Shown piece after piece: positions 28,152 through 37,680 of a DNA stretch of 64,000 bases. Position 1 is the first letter of the stretch. The number at the start of each line of letters is the position of its first letter. The stretch lies in NCBI GenBank assembly GCA_029432775.1, contig JAROAZ010000001.1, positions 248,001 through 312,000 on the forward strand, in the 5' to 3' direction. The notes beneath the pieces are model-generated. The model was not told the DNA's origin. It saw only the letters and a program-made list of their open reading frames with translations, and did not search any database. The DNA is from Pontiellaceae bacterium B12227. Lineage in GTDB: Bacteria; Verrucomicrobiota; Kiritimatiellia; Kiritimatiellales; Pontiellaceae. A program made the translations under genes and the position numbers.

Positions 28152-30092
28152 TTAGAATTCCCACTCCTTGAGCACTTCGCCTTTGCTGTCCTCCAGGCGA
28201 ATCCACTGAATCAGAAGCTCTCCTGCACCGCGGGCAGGATCAATACGAAGACCGTTAAGGGTGTCCGCAGGGATTTCAACGGCATATTCATGCCATTCCC
28301 CATCGTGATTCACATCAAAATGCGGCATCCGGTCCGGTGAGGGCGGCTTGCCATAATACACAGCACCTTGCCCCGACGCATCCGACTTCATTCGGAGCCG
28401 AACCGTAAACGGACCGTCGATAAAATCTGAAAACGCGTTCGCCTGGATAAAGGGATCCTTTCCCGAACTCTTGATCTGGAGGGATTTTTTAACCGCCTTG
28501 ACTGCGCAGGTTCCGCCGGCCGTCCAACCGCCGGCTGTTCCGCCGGCCGTCTTGACGCTCTTTTGTTTGCTCTTGCTGGAAATCTTCAATCCCCCCGGTT
28601 GCTTGCCGACACGACTCGGATTATATTTTTCCGGATCAAACTTGGGGTTCGGCAAAGGAACCACCGCACCGGAATTCCTGATATAGTTTTCCATCATACG
28701 ATCGAGCGTCTGCACCATTTCCGGATTGGATTTTGCGAGGTTGTTCTGCTCTCCGATGTCATTTTTCAGATTATAGAGCAGATAGTCGTGCGCGCCGCCC
28801 TCCCCCTGATGGAACAGGCGAATCAGTTTCCAGTCGCCCGAAATAAACGACATGGACGGCGGCAGCCAGTCCGGTACCGGCGGGCTGTGCGGGAAATAGG
28901 TAACAATACCACGGCGGTTGAGTTTTCCCCCCTTCAGAAGCGGCGTGATATCCTGTCCGTCCACCACATGGTTCTTCGGCATCCGGACCTTGAGCTGCTT
29001 CAAAAGGGTTGGGTAGAAATCGGCCGACTGGATCACTTCATCGCTGCGGCTTCCCGGCTTCGTGACGCCCGGCCATACGATCACAGTTGGAACACGAACC
29101 CCGCCTTCAAACATGGTGGCCTTTCCGCCGCGCAGCGGAAAATTGCTGGTGGCGGAGGAAATATACTCTTTCCCGTCCCGGCCCGTTTCAACAATCCCGT
29201 TATACATGTTGCCGCCGTTGTCGGACGTAAAGATAATGATGGTCTCATCGGCCATGCCCGACGCTTCGACCGCATCGAGCAGCGAGCCGACGGCATCATC
29301 CATGGAATGAATCATCGCCGCATAGGTCGGCGAGCGCTGCGCATCGTTCGGATCTATCTTTTTGCGGTATTCGTCGATCAGCTCGCTCTTTGCATCGAAC
29401 GGCGCATGAACGGAGAACATCCAATAGTTCATGAAATACGGTTTACTGCCTTTCACCGAATTCATCCAGGCAACGGCCTCTTCGGCCATGCGGTCCTCGA
29501 TATGTTCATTTTCATAGTTCGGATCAAAGTTGTCATACTTCCATGGCGCCACGAAACTGCCCTTCGGTCCCGGCCCGGCATAGTGAGGAAGATCCACGTC
29601 AAAGCCGTGTTCCAGCGGACTGAACGGTTCCGGCCCCAGATGCCACTTTCCAAAGTGGGCCGTTGAATACCCGGCCTTCTTCATCATTTTTCCAAGGGTT
29701 GGAAGTTCGGTATCCAGCCGAGTCACAGAGTCGGTCTGCAACGCCTTGTTTCCTGCCGGCATCGACTTTTCATTGATCGTCGGCTTCAACCGAACTAGCC
29801 CCATGTGATGTTGCGGCGCGGTCGAACCATGGCGAGCCGGCGTCTGCCCGGTCAGAATACTGGCACGCGTCGGCGAACAAAGCGGACTGTTCGAATAGGC
29901 GCGACTGAACGTCATGCCCCGTTTCGCCAACCGCTCCAGGTTCGGCGTGTCATATAGACTGGTTTTACCATACAGCGTGGTGTCCGCCCACCCCAGGTCA
30001 TCGGCGAGAATAAATACCACGTTCATCGGCTTCGCCTGCACACCGGTTAATATTGTCACCAAACAGTAGAGTGCCATCAATTTTATTTTCAT
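28152..30092 (-). CDS. Secreted sulfatase with C-terminal sugar-binding-like domain
   Basis: 646 residues; the start at 30092 is fixed by the ATGA overlap with the upstream stop (30089) and by GAGGTGG. Signal peptide MKIKLMALYCLVTILTGVQA. Modification motif C72-S-P-T-R, with DD (VVFILADDLGW), GKWHLGPEP and FTSDNGG metal sites. After the catalytic part, about residue 520, there is a basic/Gly-rich linker (KSKQKSVKTAGGTAGG), then a beta-sandwich ending LRIDPARGAGELLIQWIRLED, the same final strand as in the locus module. Sulfate ester hydrolysis on the substrate glycan is the family role. Confidence 0.9.
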   Translation of the reverse strand: MKIKLMALYCLVTILTGVQAKPMNVVFILADDLGWADTTLYGKTSLYDTPNLERLAKRGMTFSRAYSNSPLCSPTRASILTGQTPARHGSTAPQHHMGLVRLKPTINEKSMPAGNKALQTDSVTRLDTELPTLGKMMKKAGYSTAHFGKWHLGPEPFSPLEHGFDVDLPHYAGPGPKGSFVAPWKYDNFDPNYENEHIEDRMAEEAVAWMNSVKGSKPYFMNYWMFSVHAPFDAKSELIDEYRKKIDPNDAQRSPTYAAMIHSMDDAVGSLLDAVEASGMADETIIIFTSDNGGNMYNGIVETGRDGKEYISSATSNFPLRGGKATMFEGGVRVPTVIVWPGVTKPGSRSDEVIQSADFYPTLLKQLKVRMPKNHVVDGQDITPLLKGGKLNRRGIVTYFPHSPPVPDWLPPSMSFISGDWKLIRLFHQGEGGAHDYLLYNLKNDIGEQNNLAKSNPEMVQTLDRMMENYIRNSGAVVPLPNPKFDPEKYNPSRVGKQPGGLKISSKSKQKSVKTAGGTAGGWTAGGTCAVKAVKKSLQIKSSGKDPFIQANAFSDFIDGPFTVRLRMKSDASGQGAVYYGKPPSPDRMPHFDVNHDGEWHEYAVEIPADTLNGLRIDPARGAGELLIQWIRLEDSKGEVLKEWEF

Positions 30093-31693
30093 TTTACCAC
30101 CTCGCTTTTCTCCCAAATTCCATCGTTGTCCACATCCCGGCGCTCAAAGTTTTTACGGATGGTCTCCACCTTTTCGGTGCGGCCGCCGAGAAATTCATCC
30201 CATGTTACATTACCGTCTTTATCCCTGTCACGCTGCTTGAAAAGCGGTCTGTCGGTCGGCCCCTTCTTTTGCGCCGTTTGCTTCTTTTTCTTTTTGGGGG
30301 GCTGAACATCGCGCCGGCCATCAAGATACCAGTTGAAATATTTGTTGGCATTCTTGCTCATTCCGTCGGACTTTTCCGCCCAGATGCCGGGAGGCGAAAG
30401 CGTATCGGCCCACTTCTCGAGGTCGGCATGCAACGTGGCGGCCACTTCAGGATACTGCATGATCTGGTTTTTGGTTTCGATGTAGTCGTTCTCCATATCG
30501 AACAAATATTCGCGGTTATCGCTACGCAGGTATTTCCACTTGCCCTTGCGGATCGTCGATTGCCCGAGCCAGCGCCAATAGAGCGTATCGTGCGGAGCGC
30601 CCTGTGTTTTGCCCGTCAGGTAGGGAATGAGGTTTACCCCGTCGAGTACCGGATCGTCCGGCAGTCCGGCCACCGCATTGGCCGTGGCCGCCACATCCAA
30701 CGTAATGACAGGCTTGTTGTAGACCTGCCCGCCGGGAATCGTGCCCTTCCAGCTGACCACAAACGGAACGCGTATACCGCCTTCGGTCAGCATGCCCTTT
30801 TCGCCGTTCATCGGATCATTCAGAGATCCATCCCAGCCGGGTCCGCCGCCCGGAGCATCCACTTTATGAATTTTGTACGGTGCTCCGTTATCACCAATGA
30901 TGAAAATCAGCGTATCTTCCTCGATCCCGTTCTCGCGCAGTGTTTCCACCAGCTGGCCGACGCCGTCATCCACACAGGAAATCATCGCCAGTGCCTGACG
31001 TCGACGCTCCGGCATTTCGCCGGGAAAACGATCCAGATATTTTCTGGGGGCATCCAGCGGCACATGCGGCGCGCGATAGGCGAGATACAGGAAGAACGGC
31101 TGGTCTTTAAAGCGGTTGATAAAGGTCGAGCCAAAGTCAGAGATCATTTCCAGGTGATACCCACCCTTCTGAACCTGCGGCTTAATATCCTCGCCCTTCA
31201 TGTTCATATTCCAATGGCCGGGAGCGGCACTGTGCTTGAAAAAGACCTTGTCGAAACCGACCTGCTGATTCAGCACCCCGCTATCGTCCGAGCCGAGGTG
31301 CGACTTGCCGGCCATGCCGGAGATATAGCCTGCTTTCTTCAACCGCTTCGGTAGCGGGTTGGCAGCATAAAAGTTATTAATCAGCTCCGGTTTATGCAGG
31401 TGCGGATTGGATTCGAGCCCCAGCTTGTTCTGATACTGCCCGCTGATCAGCCCGATGCGCGAGGGTCCGCACTGCGGCGCGGTGGCATGGCCGTCCGTTA
31501 TGCGCACCCCGCCGGTGGCCAGCGCATCGATATTCGGGGTTTTTACATCATCCACTATTCCCTGACACCCCAGGTCGGCGTAGCCGTGGTCGTCCGTGTA
31601 AATCATAATCACGTTTGGCTTTTCGCGACTCGCGCCAAGAGCCGCCGCGCAAATGCCCAGCACACCCAGTAGACCGATACTTGTTTTAGTCAT
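30089..31693 (-). CDS. Secreted sulfatase with C-terminal EF-hand-like pair
   Basis: 534 residues, signal peptide ending AALG-A. Motif C75-G-P-S-R, N-terminal VIMIYTDDHGYADLG, metal site IIGDNGAP. Sequence style (TDDHGxADLGxxG, TAPQCxPSR) groups it with the genes at 10931 and 50070. The last 60 residues hold two EF-hand-like loops (RDRDKDGNVTWDEF and RRDVDNDGIWEKSE) after a Lys-rich linker; these would bind Ca2+. The stop overlaps the next start by ATGA. Confidence 0.9.
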   Translation of the reverse strand: MTKTSIGLLGVLGICAAALGASREKPNVIMIYTDDHGYADLGCQGIVDDVKTPNIDALATGGVRITDGHATAPQCGPSRIGLISGQYQNKLGLESNPHLHKPELINNFYAANPLPKRLKKAGYISGMAGKSHLGSDDSGVLNQQVGFDKVFFKHSAAPGHWNMNMKGEDIKPQVQKGGYHLEMISDFGSTFINRFKDQPFFLYLAYRAPHVPLDAPRKYLDRFPGEMPERRRQALAMISCVDDGVGQLVETLRENGIEEDTLIFIIGDNGAPYKIHKVDAPGGGPGWDGSLNDPMNGEKGMLTEGGIRVPFVVSWKGTIPGGQVYNKPVITLDVAATANAVAGLPDDPVLDGVNLIPYLTGKTQGAPHDTLYWRWLGQSTIRKGKWKYLRSDNREYLFDMENDYIETKNQIMQYPEVAATLHADLEKWADTLSPPGIWAEKSDGMSKNANKYFNWYLDGRRDVQPPKKKKKQTAQKKGPTDRPLFKQRDRDKDGNVTWDEFLGGRTEKVETIRKNFERRDVDNDGIWEKSEVVK

Positions 31694-31726
31694 CTAATTT
31701 TCCCTCGGGTAAAGATCCATTACTCA

Positions 31727-33826
31727 TTAAAAAGGCTGAATGCGTTGCGCATTCTCAAAAATTTCGCGGGGCGATCCATAGAGGATATAGAATTCGCCGC
31801 GCAGCGCTTCGTATTGCGATGCCGGAAGCCGCAACGGATTTAACACGCCCAGCAAATCGCCGCGGAATCCGCACCATTGCATGGTCGGCGTGCGGGTGGG
31901 ACTGTCGCGCAGTTCCATATGCAGACGGCGATCCTCCTCATACAACACAGCACCCGACGTGCGATCCACCCCGATAATACTGAACTCATTCACCGTGCTA
32001 TTCGGATAGTACAAGGCCAGCGCGCCCCCCTGATCGATATCGGTTGAATCGGCATAAATCATCAACGGCACCGACACGGAAGCATAGCTTGGCAGACTGT
32101 ATGCCGGTGCCCGCACAGCCAGTGCGCCATCTTCATGAAACTGCCGGGCGGTTACCGCGCCGGTTCGCGCACCAAAGCTTAAATCACCTATGTCGTTACC
32201 GCTCAATGTGCCCAGATATGTCGGCGACCATACGGCGATATCCATGCGGATGGACATGGCATAGCGCAATACGCCCATGTCGTTCGAGGTGGCCGCCTGA
32301 ATACCCACCGGGTTTGCCACGGAAATATCCGTCACTGCCCCGGCGACCGGATCGTAGAGCGGCCCCAGGTTGTGCTGCAGTAGGCAATGGCCCGGCTCCC
32401 GTACATAGCGGTATTCATAGTAGTGCCGTACGGTGGAAATCGTGATGGCGTTGGTTGTTCCATAGGTTGTACCCCTGGTGCCCAACAGGTTTTCATAGGT
32501 GCAGTAATAATCAAACTCGCTGGTTACTTCCGTGGCCTGCTTTCCGGCCAACAGGCCTTCATCAATCGTGTCCCAATCGTTGGAACCGCCCGACTCCGTA
32601 TACCGATCATCCGCCAGATTTTCCCATTCCGTGAAATCGAACTGGCCATCGCCGCGGAAGAGACAGCAGGGTCGGTTTGGAACCACCAACGCCGATCCAT
32701 CCTGCGCAACGCTGACGCGGCAGATAGTCCCGGCGGGATCGCTGAATCCAGCCTGGGTCGGATTATAGCGAGAGCCATGCAGCGAATCGCGAATCGCGGA
32801 TTGGCCACCGCGGCCATATTTATCGGCCTGTACCCCCATCACATCGCCGATGCCCGGTAGCTCGATCTTATTAATGTAGCCACCGCCCAGATCGGAAATC
32901 CCGACCGTCATCGCGCCGGAGACCAGGTTATGCGTAGTGGTTCTCGGATTCGAGGTCGCCACCACACCGAACCAGTTGGACAGCGGTGTGGTATCGAATG
33001 AATAAAAGTCCGCATTGGCAACACTCGGCACGTAGAGCACGCGCATTCCATTCTCCAAAGCCGCGTCCGAAAGGTGGGTGTGGGTAAAACCTTCAAGGCC
33101 GTTAGTGGAAAAAGTTACCAGACTCCACTCGCCGGTTGTCAGACTGCTTCGCTGCACCAGCATCAACTCATCCAGCGGATCCTGATCGGGGAACAGCAAC
33201 TTCACCACGTTATCAGAACCCATTTGCGGAGGCTCGACACCGACCGCTTTCAACTGAATAGAATCAATCTCGAAATTCCCCGTCGTCTCGTGTGCGACAG
33301 GATCGATGCGCACGCTTTTGATTACGCTAGCATCCAGCGACGAAATATCAAACGAGGCAACCATCCAGTTGTCTGATTGAGAAACGATCGTCCATCCATT
33401 AGCGGCATCGATTGCTCCGGTATTCAGTCCGTTGGCTAATCCCTGATTGATGAAGACCAGCGTGCCGGCGGCCGGATCAGGCCAGTCTTTTGAAGCCACC
33501 CCCGCAACGCCCGGATTCGTGTCCAGCAAACGGATGCGCAGTTCGATGGTTCCCCAGCCCGTTTCACCCGGCGAAAGCCAGAGCGCGGAGTCGGCACCAC
33601 CATTATTATACCGCACCGACGGATCATTTCCGGTGATATCGACAGAGGTCAGCACCGATTCGTCCCCGTTGATCGCATTCGAAACCGTCAACCCGGTCAT
33701 GTGCTGAAATGCACTCCAGCTTTCCGTATTGCCCGATGCATTGAATTTCCACGCTTTAACAACTTCCGCCCGCAGGGAAAGTGACAGCATGCAAACCGTG
33801 GCCAAGATGAATAATCTAACTCTCAT
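31727..33826 (-). CDS. Large secreted protein of an unrecognised family, with N-terminal sugar-binding-like module
   Basis: 699 residues; start at 33826 chosen from AAGGA 7 bp upstream. Signal peptide MRVRLFILATVCMLSLSLRA. Residues about 20-190 are the locus beta-sandwich (WKFNASGNTESW to FEIDSIQLKA). A short tail-like segment (LVQRSSLTTGEWSLV) follows. Residues about 310-699 are a domain I cannot place in any enzyme family: GGGYINKIELPGIGDVMGVQ, YGRGGQSAIRDSLHG, RYNPTQAGFSDPAGT, CCLFRGDGQFDFTEWEN and HNLGPLYDPVAGAV. Conserved Asp, Glu, His and Arg and an aromatic-rich strand pattern suggest an enzyme or binding protein. The 8526-10918 pseudogene has the same domain. Operon position between a GH99-like and a sulfatase gene supports a role in glycan processing. 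Confidence 0.7.
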   Translation of the reverse strand: MRVRLFILATVCMLSLSLRAEVVKAWKFNASGNTESWSAFQHMTGLTVSNAINGDESVLTSVDITGNDPSVRYNNGGADSALWLSPGETGWGTIELRIRLLDTNPGVAGVASKDWPDPAAGTLVFINQGLANGLNTGAIDAANGWTIVSQSDNWMVASFDISSLDASVIKSVRIDPVAHETTGNFEIDSIQLKAVGVEPPQMGSDNVVKLLFPDQDPLDELMLVQRSSLTTGEWSLVTFSTNGLEGFTHTHLSDAALENGMRVLYVPSVANADFYSFDTTPLSNWFGVVATSNPRTTTHNLVSGAMTVGISDLGGGYINKIELPGIGDVMGVQADKYGRGGQSAIRDSLHGSRYNPTQAGFSDPAGTICRVSVAQDGSALVVPNRPCCLFRGDGQFDFTEWENLADDRYTESGGSNDWDTIDEGLLAGKQATEVTSEFDYYCTYENLLGTRGTTYGTTNAITISTVRHYYEYRYVREPGHCLLQHNLGPLYDPVAGAVTDISVANPVGIQAATSNDMGVLRYAMSIRMDIAVWSPTYLGTLSGNDIGDLSFGARTGAVTARQFHEDGALAVRAPAYSLPSYASVSVPLMIYADSTDIDQGGALALYYPNSTVNEFSIIGVDRTSGAVLYEEDRRLHMELRDSPTRTPTMQWCGFRGDLLGVLNPLRLPASQYEALRGEFYILYGSPREIFENAQRIQPF

Positions 33827-33839
33827 AAACATTTCCTTC

Positions 33840-33863
33840 GGAGCCGCGCCACTCCGGCGCTCC
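33840..33863. repeat. GC-rich intercistronic stem-loop
   Basis: GGA-GCGCC pairs with GGCGC-TCC with a small bulge, in the 67-bp gap between the GH99-like lipoprotein gene and the unrecognised-family gene. No T run follows. Possibly an RNA stability element inside the operon. Confidence 0.35.
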
Positions 33864-33893
33864 TCGATAGATGGGGTCAGGATTTCCCTGCTC

Positions 33894-35768
33894 CTATTTC
33901 ACCTTCAATTGATACCTAAAGCGGTTGTTTGGTGCGGTGTCGCCGTGATCCTGGAAATCAAGGACATTGAGCGGTTCGGGCATATGGTCGAACCATTTGA
34001 ACTCGACTTCCAATGACTGGAAATCGGAGTTGCCCAGCGGAAAAGCCAGTTCCACAAAATCGGTTCCTGCCGCAAAAGGAATCTCGGTCATCTTTTTCCA
34101 GCGTCCATTACGCCAGGCGCACAATCCAGCCTTCCCCTTGCCGGCAGCGGTCGGAACAACACGAAACTGGTATCCCTCCCAATTCGGAAGATCGCGATCT
34201 GAAAAACGGATCAGCAGGTTCATTAAGCCTGGATCGTTTTTCTCCTGTTCCAATGGATCAGCACATTGGGCCATGAAGTAAAGATTGGTTTCACCGCGTG
34301 CCACTTTGCAGGAAACAATATCGTTGCGGCCCCATTCATTTTTATACGGCCCGGCGGAGGCATAGCCGGCGTGATTCCGGTGGCGCGTGTCGCCCACATC
34401 GTCGCGGTATTCCGGCTCGACCACTTTCCAATCATTGGAATTCCCGTCCACGGAAATCTTCCAATGATTGGAAACCTCAGGCGGCGGTTTTACCCCCTTG
34501 AACTTCCGAATATTGGAAACCATCTGGTAGTAATAGTTATCCTCGAACCCACCGCGCATCGGCTCGCAGTCGCGGCTGTACTCAATAGAGTATTGGTCTA
34601 TAAACCACGTGGTGCCAGGGTCAATGGTTCCATCGGCGAATTTTCGTGGCTTTTTGCCATCGTAGATGAAGCGCTGGGCCACCCATTCGTTCCAGCCGGT
34701 AATGAAAATAAACTCAGGATCCACTTCCAGCGCATGATCCCACTGTTCCTGAAAATAGGTTCCAATCATTGGATTCTGTTTTTCAGGTTGAGGCTGCTTC
34801 CCGTCCTTATGACTGCGGCCAATACTGTTGACCGGATGCGATGCGGCGGCCACCGCCACCTGCTCCGGTTTTTCCGGCGATTCGTGCCAACCATGCGCCT
34901 GAGGGGTAAACGAGATCCACGGCCACTTATCTTTTCCATCACCAAACCATTTCGTTTTCTTCGGCCATGCCCACGAGCGGCGGATGGAGAAAAAGTCGAG
35001 GATCTCCTGCGGCAGATCGTCGGGAATGGTCATCATCAGTGGCTTGCCTTTCCAGCGAAACCAGAGTTCGGGATAAAGTCCCGGCTTGTAAAAGTCGTTA
35101 AACACCTCGGTCGTGGCCTTGACATGGTTTGAATTAAAAAGAAACGCCACCTGCGGCGTCCTCCCGCCCTTCGCGCGAATATCCGTGAACACTTCACAGA
35201 GCTTCAGATAATGCTTTTTATAGGTCACGGCGTTGGTAACATCGAACACCACCACATCCACCCCGGCATCGGCCAGCATCTGTGCATGTTTGGCAATGAT
35301 CCACTCATCGTCCATCAGGTAGTAGCCAAAGCGCGGTTCCTCCCAGAAATGAAACAGGTTTTTAGGCCCCCATTGCCGCCGGCTCTCGGGCTGTTTCAGA
35401 ATTTCGGTAACATTGTGCGGCCCCGACTGCTTGTGGCCGCCGAGCCAGAGGAAATAGAAAATACCGACAAACTTGTCTTCACGGGGAGCTCCGCACACTT
35501 CATAGCCCGGAAGCTCCCTACCCAATCCATCGGTCGCCGCCCACGGCTTGCACACGAGCGGTCCCTTACGGACGGGAACCACTTTTTCCTCCCGAACCTG
35601 AACCGGCTCAACCTTCTTAGCGGGTATCGGTTCAGCATCCTCTATGGGTTGAAGCACAACCATGGGAGGTAGCTTTTGCATTTCAGCTTCCTCGTGCGGA
35701 GGAAGCGTATTGGAATCGGAGCAACCGACAACCAATGCAAGTGAAAGCATCGCATAAAATCGAATCAT
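33894..35768 (-). CDS. GH99/GH71-like glycosidase, lipoprotein, with C-terminal sugar-binding-like domain
   Basis: 624 residues. Lipoprotein signal (ALVVGC), then a linker of about 50 residues, so it is probably membrane-anchored. Barrel motifs parallel the paralogue at 22168: GIFYFLWLG, ADAGVDVVVFDVTN and FIFITGWNEWVAQRF at about residue 358. The C-terminal 170 residues carry a CBM9-like domain (YRDDVGDTRHRNHAGYA, LYFMAQCADPL, LEVEFKWFDHM). Gap to the upstream sulfatase is 4 bp. Three TTCCA-N5-TGGAA palindromes lie in its 3' part, two only 18 bp apart. Confidence 0.72.
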   Translation of the reverse strand: MIRFYAMLSLALVVGCSDSNTLPPHEEAEMQKLPPMVVLQPIEDAEPIPAKKVEPVQVREEKVVPVRKGPLVCKPWAATDGLGRELPGYEVCGAPREDKFVGIFYFLWLGGHKQSGPHNVTEILKQPESRRQWGPKNLFHFWEEPRFGYYLMDDEWIIAKHAQMLADAGVDVVVFDVTNAVTYKKHYLKLCEVFTDIRAKGGRTPQVAFLFNSNHVKATTEVFNDFYKPGLYPELWFRWKGKPLMMTIPDDLPQEILDFFSIRRSWAWPKKTKWFGDGKDKWPWISFTPQAHGWHESPEKPEQVAVAAASHPVNSIGRSHKDGKQPQPEKQNPMIGTYFQEQWDHALEVDPEFIFITGWNEWVAQRFIYDGKKPRKFADGTIDPGTTWFIDQYSIEYSRDCEPMRGGFEDNYYYQMVSNIRKFKGVKPPPEVSNHWKISVDGNSNDWKVVEPEYRDDVGDTRHRNHAGYASAGPYKNEWGRNDIVSCKVARGETNLYFMAQCADPLEQEKNDPGLMNLLIRFSDRDLPNWEGYQFRVVPTAAGKGKAGLCAWRNGRWKKMTEIPFAAGTDFVELAFPLGNSDFQSLEVEFKWFDHMPEPLNVLDFQDHGDTAPNNRFRYQLKVK

Positions 35769-35772
35769 GCTT

Positions 35773-37671
35773 CTATTTTCCCGTCCTGAAGCGGTACCAG
35801 AACGCGCCGTCGTTGAGTGCTCCGGCGGGTTTGCCGCCGAGGGTGATCCAGCCGGGATCAGTCAGCACGAAATAGGTCGTGTTCGGTACCAGCTTGGGCA
35901 GATCGTCGAAAACGACGGTCTTTTTGCCCTCCGCCGGATGCCCCGGTTGCGGGTCGGCCTGCCAGACGGGCGTGTGCGGATCGCTCACGGCATAGAGCCG
36001 AATGGTCTTGCCCTTTGATTTGCTGAAGCTGATCGACTCAGAAAAGGTAAAGGAGAGATCCGTGTCGCACGGCACATCAATTGCCGATCCATTGGGTTCT
36101 CCGAATTCGTAGGACGGCATCGCCATGCGGATACGGTGGAAGCCCCACCCCTCGTCCTGATCCGAAACCGGCCGGCGCCAGTCCGGCGACATGCTGGTAT
36201 TGTTTTCCGCAAAATCAAACCAGCGCTTTTCCATGGCCTGCAGCATTTCAGGCATCTTTGCCGCGAGGTTTTTTGATTCGGCCGGGTCTTTTTTAATGTT
36301 GTACAGCTTCCACGGCCCATCGCTGATGCTGGAGATTTTCCAGTCGCCCTTCACCAGCCCTTTGCCGGTAAAATTGAACGCCCAGAAGATTTCGTCGTGA
36401 ATCGCATATTCCGGCAACGCGGGATTTCTGAACAGCGGAAGCATCGAGTTGCCGAAAAGCGGTTCGAGCTTACGCTTGCCGTCCTTTTCGGGATAATCGA
36501 CGCCCGCGATTTCGAGGAAGGTCGGATAAAGATCCGTCACGTGCAGCCGTTGCCGCTGAATGCTGCCGGGTTTGCCCGCCAGCTGCTTCGGCCAGCGCAC
36601 AATGAACGGCACCGAAACGCCGCCCTCCTGCGCAGACGACTTGTACCAGCGGAACGGCGTGCATTTCAAATAGGCCCATCCCGTGGAGGCATACGGGTTG
36701 CTGCCCGGCTCCCACGGAACCGGCAGATGGTCGGTGCGGATGTTGCCATTGCCATAATCCCCCCCGTTATCGGAAAAGAAAATGACCAGCGTGTTGTCCG
36801 CGACCCCGGTTTTTTCCAAATGCCGGAGAAGACGCCCAACGTTTTGGTCGACATGATCCACCATGGCGGCATAGGCCGAAACCCGGCGGCTTTCCAGGCT
36901 CTGGAACTCCGGCGTCAGTTCATCCCAGCGGCGCACCTCGCCATCGGCCTCGGTCAGCACATAGCGCTTATCAACCAGCCCCATCTTCTTCTGGCGGTCG
37001 AACCGCTTTTGCCGCAGCACATCCCAACCTGCGCTGTAGCGGTCGTAGTATTTTTCCACCGTTTCGCGCGGGGCATGCAGCGGACTGTGCGGCGCATTCA
37101 AGGCCAGATAGGTAAAGAACGGCTTGTCGGCCGCCCGGGCGGCATCGATCTGCGCAATGGCTTCATCCGTAAAGGCGTCGGTGCTGTACCACCCCTCCGG
37201 CACGTTTTTCGGCTTTTCTTTATTTCGCTGGATCGTCGGCTTGCCCCGCTGCCACCCCGTCCACGAATCAATCTGCCCCTGCAGGAAGCCATAGAACGAA
37301 TCGAACCCTGCATCCAACGGATTGCCCGGCTGGTGCCATTTCCCGGTGATCGATGTGGCATAGCCCGCTTTTTTCATCAGCTTGGCAATCGGCAGCGAAC
37401 AACGGTAACCATCGGACTGCGAATGCGTGTGCCCGCTCATCAGGCTCGTCCGCGTGACGACACACATCGGGTTGACATGGAACTCCGTAAAGCGCACGCC
37501 CTGTCTAGCCAGGTTATCAAGCTGTGGGGTGTCAATCTCGCCGCCGTAACAACCGAGATCAGACCATCCTAGGTCATCGGCCACGATCATTAAAATATTC
37601 GGAGGTGATGTAGGTTTTGCACATCCGATGAGCGGGAGGATCAAGATGAACGTTGTCAGTATTTTTTTCAT
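35773..37671 (-). CDS. Sulfatase lipoprotein with variant C-V-V-T-R site and Ig-like tail
   Basis: 632 residues; lipobox LPLIGC near residue 17. Sulfatase core from PPNILMIVADDLGWSDLG. The modification motif is C70-V-V-T-R, lacking the Pro usual at the third position but keeping Cys and Arg. GKWHQPGN and FFSDNGG metal sites are present. C-terminal 110 residues (IDVPCDTDLSFTFSES to VLTDPGW) look like an SbsA-type Ig-like domain. Lipid anchoring would keep it at the membrane, next to the lipoprotein GH99-like enzyme encoded 4 bp downstream. Whether the variant motif is matured is not known from sequence. Confidence 0.87.
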   Translation of the reverse strand: MKKILTTFILILPLIGCAKPTSPPNILMIVADDLGWSDLGCYGGEIDTPQLDNLARQGVRFTEFHVNPMCVVTRTSLMSGHTHSQSDGYRCSLPIAKLMKKAGYATSITGKWHQPGNPLDAGFDSFYGFLQGQIDSWTGWQRGKPTIQRNKEKPKNVPEGWYSTDAFTDEAIAQIDAARAADKPFFTYLALNAPHSPLHAPRETVEKYYDRYSAGWDVLRQKRFDRQKKMGLVDKRYVLTEADGEVRRWDELTPEFQSLESRRVSAYAAMVDHVDQNVGRLLRHLEKTGVADNTLVIFFSDNGGDYGNGNIRTDHLPVPWEPGSNPYASTGWAYLKCTPFRWYKSSAQEGGVSVPFIVRWPKQLAGKPGSIQRQRLHVTDLYPTFLEIAGVDYPEKDGKRKLEPLFGNSMLPLFRNPALPEYAIHDEIFWAFNFTGKGLVKGDWKISSISDGPWKLYNIKKDPAESKNLAAKMPEMLQAMEKRWFDFAENNTSMSPDWRRPVSDQDEGWGFHRIRMAMPSYEFGEPNGSAIDVPCDTDLSFTFSESISFSKSKGKTIRLYAVSDPHTPVWQADPQPGHPAEGKKTVVFDDLPKLVPNTTYFVLTDPGWITLGGKPAGALNDGAFWYRFRTGK

Positions 37672-37680
37672 TTTAATTTC

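Noticed and set aside
29653-29668. CCACTT-n3-AAAGTGG palindrome near 29650
   Set aside because: Single copy; it does not match the TTCCA-N5-TGGAA family and is likely chance.
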